This document shows positions 8,906 to 16,380 of a stretch of DNA of 64,000 nucleotides, in pieces. Every line of letters starts with the position of its first letter. Position 1 is the stretch's first letter. This DNA is from Arthrobacter sp. efr-133-TYG-118 (GTDB lineage Bacteria; Actinomycetota; Actinomycetes; Actinomycetales; Micrococcaceae), in assembly GCF_030209755.1 (NCBI RefSeq), contig NZ_JARVRH010000030.1, forward strand, positions 1 through 64,000, written 5' to 3'. The position numbers and the translations under genes are program-made. The notes below the pieces were generated by a model. That model searched no databases and was not told where the DNA came from. It worked only from the letters and a program-made list of their open reading frames with translations.

Positions 8906-10024
8906 TCAGAGCGTGACCGGGGTACGGAAGATCTTGTCGCCGAACACACCAAGTGCGTTTTCGTAGCACACGGCGCGACGCAACCTTTCGGGGATCTTGT
9001 TGTGCAATACGAAGAAGGGGTCGTCGGTGTCGTAGTGGGGATAGTCGGAGCTGAAAAGCAACACGTCCGAGACCCCGGCGGGCGAGAAGAGGGCATCCAG
9101 CTCAGCCTGCGTCTCAACCTCATCAAGAGGCTGGGTGGTGAAGGTGATGTGTTCGCGAATGTATTCGCTCGGCTTCTTCTTGATCCGCAGAGCGGCGCCC
9201 GGGTCACGCTCCCAAAAAAGGTCGAGGCGGTTCATCAAAGAAGGCAGCCAGCTGAAGCCCCACTCCACAAAGACCACCTTGAGGCTGGGAAACGCCTCGA
9301 ATGTTCCGTTGACGATGAGGTCAGCAACGTTGGCCGCACCAACCTGGGTGAGCACCGAGTGACGCTCACCATACGAACGCGGCACGCCGCCGGCAGGTCC
9401 CTGGGAGAACGTGTAGCAGCCCTCGGACCCGCTCTGGTGGACGGCGATGGGCAGCCCGGCTTCGACGGCCGCCTCGTAAATCGGGTTGTACCAGGAATCC
9501 CCCAGCATCCGCTCCATGACGAGCAGCTGCACGGCGACTACGCCAGGCGTGCCAGCGTGGCGGCGGATTTCCCCTGCGGCCTGGGCAGGATCGTGAGGTG
9601 AAACAGTGATGGCGAGGCCGAAGCGGGGGTCACGGTCGACCCAGGTCTCAACGAAGTAGTCATTGGTGGCGTTAACAAAGGCGTTCGCGGCATCAATGTC
9701 ACCCCACGCGGTGGTGCCATACGGCTGTTGCGGGAGCAGGAGCGCCGTGGTGATGCCATACGGGTCCAGATGCCGTTCAATGACGAGTTCCGGGTCTGAC
9801 CCCGCGGGACCCCCATCGGCGGGGTAAGCGTCCAGCCGCTGCGTGTCGGCCGGATGGTTGTACCGGTCGCGTGCCCGGGCGTAGGTACGTACGCCACGCT
9901 CCTCGAAGTGTCGACGCCAATGCGCGGTCAAATACGGATAGAAGTCTTCGGTGGTGCGTGCCATCGGATGCACGTCACAGTCCACGATGGGATCCCTGCC
10001 GGGTGGATTCAACGCCGTTGTCAT
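8906..10024 (-). CDS. Amidohydrolase-2 family protein
   Basis: A 372-residue amidohydrolase 2 family protein, first gene of the operon. It has an N-terminal metal motif IVDCDVHPM, a mid-barrel His (PIAVHQSGSEG) and the C-terminal catalytic Asp motif (FSSDYPHYD). The family contains decarboxylases and hydrolases acting on aromatic or dicarboxylic acids; the substrate here is unknown. GGAGG stands about ten bases before the ATG at 10024. A promoter and a perfect palindrome lie just upstream. The neighbouring paralogue suggests a heteromer or two successive steps. Confidence 0.9.
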   Translation of the reverse strand: MTTALNPPGRDPIVDCDVHPMARTTEDFYPYLTAHWRRHFEERGVRTYARARDRYNHPADTQRLDAYPADGGPAGSDPELVIERHLDPYGITTALLLPQQPYGTTAWGDIDAANAFVNATNDYFVETWVDRDPRFGLAITVSPHDPAQAAGEIRRHAGTPGVVAVQLLVMERMLGDSWYNPIYEAAVEAGLPIAVHQSGSEGCYTFSQGPAGGVPRSYGERHSVLTQVGAANVADLIVNGTFEAFPSLKVVFVEWGFSWLPSLMNRLDLFWERDPGAALRIKKKPSEYIREHITFTTQPLDEVETQAELDALFSPAGVSDVLLFSSDYPHYDTDDPFFVLHNKIPERLRRAVCYENALGVFGDKIFRTPVTL

Positions 10025-10057
10025 GATCTCAACCTCCGTGATTAGTCTATGATCATG

Positions 10058-10085
10058 ATTATATTCAAACGGTGGTGATTTGCAA
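10058..10085 (-). promoter_or_regulatory. Promoter of the catabolic operon
   Basis: On the minus strand: -35 TTGCAA (10085-10080), a 16-base spacer, and a perfect -10 TATAAT (10063-10058). The first codon of the operon is 34 bases downstream of the -10. The -35 lies inside the palindrome at 10074-10090. ATGATCAT (10049-10056) just downstream of the -10 could be a second operator half-site. Confidence 0.65.
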
Positions 10086-10090
10086 TCACC
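10074..10090. promoter_or_regulatory. Perfect 17-bp palindrome, likely operator
   Basis: GGTGATT-TGC-AATCACC is a perfect 7-3-7 inverted repeat that covers the -35 element of the catabolic operon promoter. A dimeric repressor bound here would block polymerase. The regulator gene is not recognisable in the window. Confidence 0.65.
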
Positions 10091-10225
10091 TGAGATGTTC
10101 GTCCGACGGCGAACGGTCTCGTGTGGGGATCATGCTCGCTATCTGAAAGAAGGAACTGATGAGCCTGCCGTCGATCACTCTCACCGGTCACGCCCGAAAA
10201 GAAGCGTGGCAGAACAGGTGCTCCC

Positions 10226-11191
10226 GTGGAACAGATCCGTGAGGACGTGTGGTCCGACCCGGTTCCGTTCCCAGGTAATCCGACGCGCTATACCCTGAGT
10301 TACCTGCTCGTGGGGGACGGTGACGTGGTGCTGATCGATCCGGGCTGGGACAGTGATGCCGGTCTGGACCACCTGACCGCCGGTCTACGGCATGCCGGCC
10401 TTGGCCTCAATCTGACCAGCATCGTGGTCACCCACTACCACTCAGACCATTTAGGCATGGCTGCCCGTCTGCGCGCGGCATCGAGAGCCTAGGTTGCACT
10501 GGACGACCGGGAAGTACGCCGGCGAGGATCTTGACCTTGTCCTTCAAGGACCGCGATGAGATGACGTCGTGGGGCGTCCCCGCGCACACAAGCTTGCCGA
10601 AGTGGCCATGGACAAACCCACCCTCGCCCATTTGCAGGACCTCGCGGATCCGGACCTGCGACTCACAGACGGCGGCCTGGTGCCCGCCAAAGGGATGGAC
10701 CTGCGGGTGGTCACCACCCCGGCCATTCACCAGGGCATATCTGCCTGGTCGACGGGACACATGGCCTGATATTCAGTGGGGACCATGTCCTGCCGCGCAT
10801 CTCTCCGCACATAGCACTCGAGCCGCCCGGCCCGGCAAACCCTGCTGCGGACTACTACGAATCCCTGGACCTGATCGCGTTCGAAGATGAGATGGAAGTC
10901 AGCCCCGCCCACGAGTACCGGTTCAGCGGCCTGCAGCGGCGGGTCGCACAGCTAATCGAACACAACGGCAAACGCTCCGCCGAAGTCCTCCGGGTGCTCG
11001 ACAGGCACCGGCCCGAAACCGCATGGGACATCGCGAGCCTCCTGACCTGGTCGCGTGGCTGGGAGTCCCTGCAGGCCGTCTGCCTTCGCCTGGCGGTCTC
11101 CGAAACTGCCAGCGACGTGGTGTACCTGCGCTCACAGGGCCACGAAATCGACGTGCCCGTCACAGAACCTCACCCGGTTGAGCTTCGGTGA
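10226..11191 (+). pseudogene. Broken MBL-fold metallo-hydrolase
   Basis: Remnant of a metallo-beta-lactamase-fold hydrolase. The first 88 codons are intact and contain VVLIDPGW and the metal motif THYHSDHLG. They end at an in-frame TAG (10490-10492), where family members often have Trp. After that the reading frame shifts at least twice: LVPAKGMDLRVVTTP near 10.7 kb is in one frame, and FSGDHVLPRISPHI and the C-terminal 110 residues (10.78-11.19 kb) are in another. It is divergent from the catabolic operon and so might once have served it. The number of lesions argues for true decay rather than a single sequencing error. Confidence 0.85.
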
Positions 11192-11585
11192 CCCCTTCTT
11201 GCCGGCATCAGCTACCTCAACGCGGCTGGATCTTTGGTCGCCCCGACAGCCCGATACATCTATTGGGTCTCCGAGAGCCGGGGATTTGGTCGCTGGACCC
11301 GATTTGACTTGTCCGGCAGCCCTTCTCGGCACCGGCCGACACCTGGGTCACCCTGGAGTCGAAGAAGACCACTGTCGAGAGAGGCCCCTTCGTCGGGCCA
11401 CATCAATAACCGCACCGTAAGCCGCGGGTCTCGTCAGAAACCTTCCACGAGCATCCGCTCGCTAGGTCGAGAAGTCAACAAAACCCGGGAAGTCCCTCAC
11501 GTAACTCCGAGCCCGCACGTGCATTGAAGGCATGCACGTCGAAGACTCAGGCGCGGACCGCCATGGGCACTTCCATAAAGCAAAC
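11192..11585. other. No recognisable gene
   Basis: About 390 bases between the MBL pseudogene and repeat B1. Short open frames exist on both strands, but none has a ribosome site, a recognisable motif or a plausible start. It is probably degraded sequence. Confidence 0.5.
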
Positions 11586-11845
11586 GTAAGTGTTGACACC
11601 GTCCACGCCCCCTTTGGCAGGACAAACGGACAGGCACAGCACCCCGATACGACCGGGAGTTACTTCCAAAGAAACGTCCGCACCAAGTTCGGTTTCATCA
11701 TGTTGTACCCGGAATCCTGAACCATGAACTGGTGTTGGCCATCCACGACCAACTAGACAGAACCGGAACGAGGAACCGCATAACCCCACCCCACAGCAGG
11801 CCGAGGGCCCACCAGCCAGGACCCTGAACCCGCCACCCACGCACC
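11586..11845 (+). repeat. Repeat B, copy 1 (about 260 bp)
   Basis: Direct repeat of 63733-63992, running base for base with very few indels. It is most conserved in its last 190 bases, with only scattered substitutions. It begins at a 19-bp palindrome (11590-11608). Relative to copy 2, the only plausible small ORF has lost its ATG (AGG here) and carries a 1-base deletion. The conserved entity is therefore probably DNA or RNA structure, not a peptide. About 85 bases separate it from the hairpin and repeat A1. Confidence 0.75.
11590..11608. repeat. 19-bp palindrome, degenerate copy
   Basis: GTGTTGACACCGTCCACGC matches the form GTGTNGA-N5-TCNACAC with mismatches in the right arm. Better copies are at 12072-12090, 38446-38464 and 63737-63755. 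It opens repeat B1 in the same way that the 63.7-kb copy opens B2. Confidence 0.5.
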
Positions 11846-11927
11846 TGAACAGGCCACCGCGGCGGCCAGGCCACAGCCGAGAACCAGCGTCAGAGGGACC
11901 TGATCAAAGCTTTGTACACACTAAAGC

Positions 11928-11950
11928 AAAAACCCCCTCTGACGAGGGGG
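11928..11950 (-). terminator. Rho-independent terminator after the tRNA-like block A1
   Basis: On the minus strand this is a 7-bp stem with a 4-base loop (CCCCCTC-GTCA-GAGGGGG) followed by TTTTT. It sits 7 bases beyond the tRNA-like 3' end, as expected for a terminator behind a tRNA gene. The preceding A-run also makes it usable on the plus strand. Confidence 0.65.
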
Positions 11951-11957
11951 AATGCTG

Positions 11958-12061
11958 TGCCCGAGGTGGGACTCGAACCGCATTCCCTCCCTTGATAATC
12001 CGCCCCTCCCCCGAAAACATAGCCAATACGAGCCAGTTCGGCCGATGTACGGCCCAGTCCG
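11958..12061 (-). repeat. Repeat A, copy 1 (tRNA 3'-end-like block)
   Basis: First of three 104-bp direct repeats (others 38333-38436 and 52631-52734). Read on the minus strand it ends with a T-loop/acceptor-like segment (GTTCGAGTCCCACCTCGGGCA) that looks like the 3' end of a tRNA gene. The T stem has only two good pairs and no matching 5' acceptor strand exists upstream, so it is not a tRNA. The first 28 bases are nearly invariant among the copies. The distal part holds the conserved GATGTACG flanked by direct CAGTCCG-like boxes, suggestive of recombinase arm sites. Confidence 0.7.
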
Positions 12062-12071
12062 GCACCCCAAG

Positions 12072-12090
12072 GTGTGTACGTTGTACACAC
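12072..12090. repeat. 19-bp palindrome beside repeat A1
   Basis: GTGTGTACGTTGTACACAC: 9-base arms around one central base with a single mismatch. It lies 10 bases from the end of A1, the same place as the 38446-38464 palindrome beside A2. It is a likely protein-binding site. The following 450 bases, to 12542, contain no gene I can support. Confidence 0.55.
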
Positions 12091-12542
12091 CTTCTTTTCG
12101 TGCCATCCGCGCTCACTATCGATGTGGCCACCGCGCCAGTCAAAGCGCACAGCAGCTCCCTCGTGCGCGCGGGGTCGTCTCGGTGAAGAAGAGCACCGAG
12201 ACATGCAGGCTGGACGGGGGCATGGCATGCGTAGCCCGCGGTCGAGGTTGAGCCAACGAGCCGGTTCAATGCGGTGGATTCGATGCGGGTCAAGGGCGCT
12301 CCTGCCTCCTTTCTGAACATCTCATGGACAAACGCGCGAAAAACCACATGACCGGAGCCCACAGACAAAGCCACGTTAGCCGGAAGGAATCTAGGCCAGT
12401 GCGCACAACGTGAGATCCAGCGCGCGCAGTCATTGAAAATCCCGGATTCCCGCCGGTCCCGGCTCCCACGACAGCGCTGTCTTTTATGGGTGTCATGACA
12501 CTCGTAGACTGGTGTGGACGACGAACACCTCAGGAGTCCAGC

Positions 12543-13055
12543 ATGTCAGCCGGCACCACACGGCACACGATCCGCATCGAAGACCAGCTCTGGAAAGAAG
12601 CACACGCCAGGGCAACAAGCCATGGCACGACCGTCTCCGAACTCATCCGCGCAGGATTGCGCGACTATGTTTCCCGCACGGCCGCTTCGACGGATGTTCC
12701 AGCCCGGCACACCCTGCCGGACTCACTGGTCTACGTGGTCCCCCGCGCCCTGGAGGAGCTCCGCGGTCCCGCAGCCGGGGTGGTGGAACTTCCGATCCAC
12801 CTGGACTGGGGTCCTGACACCCGCTACCGCGTCGAAGATCACGATAGCTGCAGCACTCTCTACCAGCTGACACTGCAGAACTCCGGGTCAACCGAGGAAA
12901 TCAGCAGAATCGTCAACGCGGACCGGCTCACCGCCCTGTGGCCATCGTTGCGGCTCGCCCCGCGGTGCAGGCAGGAATGGGAAAATGCATTCCCCCAGCT
13001 GCCCACACAACGCGAAACCAAGGAACACCCTTCATGGACCACGCTCAACGTGTAG
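12543..13055 (+). CDS. RHH-domain protein, putative antitoxin of the AbiEii-like gene
   Basis: A 170-residue protein whose first 55 residues look like a ribbon-helix-helix DNA-binding domain (HTIRIEDQLWKEAHARATSH, then TVSELIRAGLRDYV). The C-terminal 110 residues are not recognised. The start at 12543 has AGGAGT five bases upstream; earlier in-frame starts lack a ribosome site. It overlaps the next gene by 22 bases, so the two form a tight pair like a toxin-antitoxin module. Classical AbiEi antitoxins are winged-helix proteins, so an RHH partner is atypical. The function is inferred from arrangement and the N-terminal domain. Confidence 0.7.
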   Translation: MSAGTTRHTIRIEDQLWKEAHARATSHGTTVSELIRAGLRDYVSRTAASTDVPARHTLPDSLVYVVPRALEELRGPAAGVVELPIHLDWGPDTRYRVEDHDSCSTLYQLTLQNSGSTEEISRIVNADRLTALWPSLRLAPRCRQEWENAFPQLPTQRETKEHPSWTTLNV

Positions 13056-13756
13056 CGACCGAAATAGCCCTCTCCGTGCTTTCCAAGGACGGATTCATCC
13101 TCGCCGGCGGCCAGGCACTGGCGGAACACGGCGTCACCGACCGCGTGTCCAAGGACGTCGACCTCTTCGCCTTGCACCGCCAACACACCCCCGAAACGTT
13201 CGCCGCCTCCGTGCGCAAGATGACCACCGCGCTGGAAACCGCCGGATACACCGTGGAAATCACCCGCCAATACCAGGAATTCGCCAGCCTCACTGTCGAT
13301 AAGGACGGCACGACCGTCGTGATGGACCTCGGTCTGGACTGGTGGGAAAACAAGCCCGCCATCGTCGATTTCGGCCCTGTGCTCTCCCTCGACGACTCCG
13401 TCGCGGCAAAACTCATCGCCGTGTACTCACGCGGCTACGCCCGCGACTACCTGGACGCCTACTCCATCCTCACCAGCGGACGCTTCACCCACCAACAATT
13501 GATCGCCCTGTGCCACCGCAGGGACCCGCACCTTGACCTTGGCATCTTCGCAACATCAATCACCCGCTACCGCGAATACCCAACCCTCGAATACACCAAA
13601 TACGGACTCCCAGCCAGCGAGCTCACCACCCTGGCCAACACCCTCGACGCCTTTGCCCGAACAATCCAGCACAACGAAACAAACACCACCACGACAGCAC
13701 CGCCCGCTGACCCGGCCGGCCCGGGGACCCCCGATCCCGGAATCGACCTTCACTAA
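13034..13756 (+). CDS. AbiEii/AbiGii-like nucleotidyltransferase, putative toxin
   Basis: A 240-residue nucleotidyltransferase-fold protein. The signature GGQALAEHG (from residue 25) followed by RVSKDVDLF gives the two metal-binding aspartates Asp41 and Asp43; a third acidic residue is likely in VVMDLGLDWW. This is the pattern of AbiEii/AbiGii toxins, which modify tRNA or other acceptors with nucleotides. The C-terminal tail is Thr/Pro/Gly rich and probably disordered. It starts inside the end of the RHH gene. It is the left-most defence-type module of the island. Confidence 0.82.
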   Translation: MDHAQRVATEIALSVLSKDGFILAGGQALAEHGVTDRVSKDVDLFALHRQHTPETFAASVRKMTTALETAGYTVEITRQYQEFASLTVDKDGTTVVMDLGLDWWENKPAIVDFGPVLSLDDSVAAKLIAVYSRGYARDYLDAYSILTSGRFTHQQLIALCHRRDPHLDLGIFATSITRYREYPTLEYTKYGLPASELTTLANTLDAFARTIQHNETNTTTTAPPADPAGPGTPDPGIDLH

Positions 13757-13912
13757 GCCTCTGCGCGCTCAGTCGTGAAAGCCACCCCACCGGTCCGCGA
13801 TTGCGGCCGAATCCTAGCCAGCAGGTATCACCGCAGGTTTTTACTGTCGAGACACCGCCACAATTGCCCTGTCCCAGAACGACAATCAACGGGGCGAGAG
13901 TGCTGCCGCAGA

Positions 13913-14563
13913 ATGACGGAACGCTCCTTCGCCAGCCGGGACGAGTGGGAGCTCATGTACCGCCGGGGCATGAGCAACGGCAAGATCGCGGAGCTGTGCA
14001 ATGTTCCGGTGCGCACGGTGAACTGGACCATTAGCCGACGGTCTCTCGTTGATCCGGGTCTGAAAGAAGAGCACAAACGCAACGCCACGGCGGTTCCCAT
14101 GAACACCCTGACTCCCGGATGGCAGCAGCGACTGCGGCAATTCGAGTTCTTCCTCGCCGAACACAGGGCGGCCGCCAAAATCAAACGGCGACAGTAGGGC
14201 AACAGTAGAGGGGAAGTTCCAGCTCCTCGGTTGGGTCCGCCGCAGCGGGCAGCAGATGCCCGCGGTGAACTGGCCCAGGACCGGCTGGCCGAACTTGACC
14301 GGGTTGATTCCTGGCGGCGTTCCTTCCAAGCGACCCGCGACGAGGAACGCTGGCAACGTCGGCTCCTCCAACTCGTTTCGTTCCGCTCATCGAACAACTC
14401 GCTGCCGAAGTGGAAGAATCCGGCGGATGAGACCCAACGGCTGCTCGGCACCTAGCTTCACCTGCAGCACCAAGGAACCTCCAAAGCCCTGATCGCTGAC
14501 TAGCGCCGCAACAGGATGGATGCCGAGGTCCCGGGCTGGAACGCCTGGCGAACGAAACAATAG
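13913..14563 (+). pseudogene. Helicase-associated-domain protein, interrupted by three TAG codons
   Basis: One continuous plus frame from ATG 13913 to TAG 14561, broken by in-frame TAG at 14195, 14453 and 14501. The first 94 codons encode a helix-turn-helix-like segment (MSNGKIAELCNVPVRTVNW). Later parts match helicase-associated-domain repeats (LGT-stop-LHLQHQGTSKAL, then EVPGWNAWRTKQ). At 14453 the family normally has Trp, which fits TGG to TAG. If only the first part is translated, it would give a 94-residue DNA-binding protein. I treat the whole as a pseudogene. Confidence 0.7.
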
Positions 14564-15213
14564 GCACCCGCGGTCAGTCGTGGAGTGCCACCGATTGAGG
14601 ACTAGATCGATCGTTTGCGCAAGATGGCCGCGTCACGTCCCCGTCCGTCAGCCGGGCTGCGGTCCTTTTGCTGGAATAGCATGCGGATCACGCGTAATCG
14701 GGGCACGCTCTGGATTGCCTTGCTCGCCGGCGCTGGGATGGCCCCCATGTCGGGGTGCGGAGTCCTGCAGCCCCAAGTGTGCGCAGGGGCCCGCAGAGGG
14801 TCCACCCGGCGTCGAGCTCGATGCAACGCCCTGGCTACGCGCCCACTCCGGAACCAGCCTGAAAGCACGCCTATCAACACATTGCGCGCCGCTGTCACAC
14901 GATAAGGGAGACCGCGGGCCTCCAAGTTCCGGTGCAGGACACCACCGAAAACTACACCCTCACCCTGCGCACTCGGTGGGAACGTCGTAACAGAAGAGCA
15001 AAACCACCTCGTCGAGCAGACCGTCGTCGGACCCTGCGGAACCGTCCACCCCATGTCCATCAAGACCTTGACCTTGGACTCTGACGGCAAGCTCATCGAC
15101 ACCCCATCGCGTTCCGCCCCAGCACGGCCTTCTCCGAAGTGGTGGACGCCGCCGAGACCCACTACAAGCACGCCCTCATGACCGGAAAGTTCGACCTCAA
15201 TCGGAGTGTTTTT
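14564..15213. other. Degraded intergenic stretch
   Basis: About 650 bases between the helicase-associated pseudogene and jetD. Short fragments of open frame exist on the plus strand (one near 15.05-15.2 kb reads like the end of a protein), but nothing I can assign to a family. It is probably remnant DNA from earlier insertions. Confidence 0.5.
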
Positions 15214-16380
15214 CTACTGGCTTCGCTCAGCGATCATTTCCCATGCAGTCTGCAGTGATTTCAGCGCGGTCTGCCACGGAATGCGTTCCTGCTCCAGCCG
15301 CACATCGCCTTCGTCACGCAGGCGTTTGAGGGCTCGCTGCTCGCCGCCGGTCAGTGTGTCGAATGTTCCGCGGTTCGGCGTCGGTTCTTGTACCCAGAGG
15401 TCTCGATGGTCGAGCAGGGTGCTCTCGTCCATCAGGACGGAAGTTACGTCCTGATGCGACGATCGCAGGCGGTGCAGGATGGCGAAGCCATTCGAGTCAA
15501 GGTCGCCCCAGTAGAGGACCGGCGATTGCTGCACCCAAGGCAGTCGGCCGACGACATCGACGGCGTAGCCGGAACCGTGGACGGCGATGGCACCCGGCCA
15601 CAGCGGCATCGCGAGGATGGTCTCGAGGTTCTCGTACACGAGGACTGCAGCGGGAGAGAACAACAGCAGGTTGAGCTGGGACACGGGAGCGGCGAAGTCG
15701 ATGATGCCGCCGATCGCCAGCGTCTCGTCGAGGACCCTGACCCGGACGAGCTTGTCGGTGTCGACGATGCCGAGGTCGGTGGAGTCGGTCGTGGCCGCGT
15801 AGAGGGACGAGACGATGCTGCGATGTGCGGTGAACCATTTGGTGTCGACGCCGCGGATCGGCAGCTGACGGGGTCGAAGGCCCGTGACCGGATGGCGGAC
15901 CAACCATCCGACAGCGTCGACCACGGTGGCAAAGCGGGCCTCGTCGAACTGGATCAGGGTCTCGGTGTGTCGGCGGATCACCGCGTTGATCGGATCGGTG
16001 TCGCCGAACCGCTCGCGCAGGATTGCTGCGCGGGTGCGCAGTCGCGACCATGCTCGCGCGGGATCCCCGCCGGCGAAGTCGGCGACATCGTCGGGGGTGA
16101 CCAGCCGAAGCCGTACCGGCACGCGCTGCCGGCCGATGCTGCGCCAGGCGCGCACCTCCCAGTCGAGGGTGGCGCCGTTGCCGAGTGGAAGGACAGCCCA
16201 GTCCCTGGCCCAGTTCTCCGCCGCGGCCTCGTCATTGAGCATCTCCCGTTCGGTCGGCGGTTTCAGCGCGATAGACAGGAGCGCCCCGGTTGACGTTGGG
16301 TCGCCGGCTGATCCCCATTCGCCGAGCTTGGCCTGCAGTCGCGCACGAGCTGTATCGCGTGCCTGGGCGATGGTGATCAT
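15214..16380 (-). CDS. jetD: Wadjet JetD, Toprim-like nuclease subunit
   Basis: A 388-residue protein with the C-terminal Toprim-type nuclease fold of JetD (DUF3322/DUF2220 family, related to topoisomerase VI A). Catalytic residues can be read as Glu250 (VLVYENLETI) and the Asp293-x-Asp295 pair (YWGDLDSNGF). In Wadjet the JetABC loop extruder reels in circular DNA and JetD cuts it, removing plasmids. The start at 16380 overlaps the jetC stop by 4 bases (ATGA); an extended frame upstream is only antisense or overlapping. It is the last gene of the operon, as usual in type I Wadjet. Confidence 0.95.
   Translation of the reverse strand: MITIAQARDTARARLQAKLGEWGSAGDPTSTGALLSIALKPPTEREMLNDEAAAENWARDWAVLPLGNGATLDWEVRAWRSIGRQRVPVRLRLVTPDDVADFAGGDPARAWSRLRTRAAILRERFGDTDPINAVIRRHTETLIQFDEARFATVVDAVGWLVRHPVTGLRPRQLPIRGVDTKWFTAHRSIVSSLYAATTDSTDLGIVDTDKLVRVRVLDETLAIGGIIDFAAPVSQLNLLLFSPAAVLVYENLETILAMPLWPGAIAVHGSGYAVDVVGRLPWVQQSPVLYWGDLDSNGFAILHRLRSSHQDVTSVLMDESTLLDHRDLWVQEPTPNRGTFDTLTGGEQRALKRLRDEGDVRLEQERIPWQTALKSLQTAWEMIAERSQ

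Noticed and set aside
11958..12061. tRNA gene at the A repeats (also 38333-38436 and 52631-52734)
   Set aside because: Only the T-loop and 3' acceptor strand look tRNA-like; the T stem has mismatches and no 5' acceptor partner or anticodon arm can be found within 100 bases.
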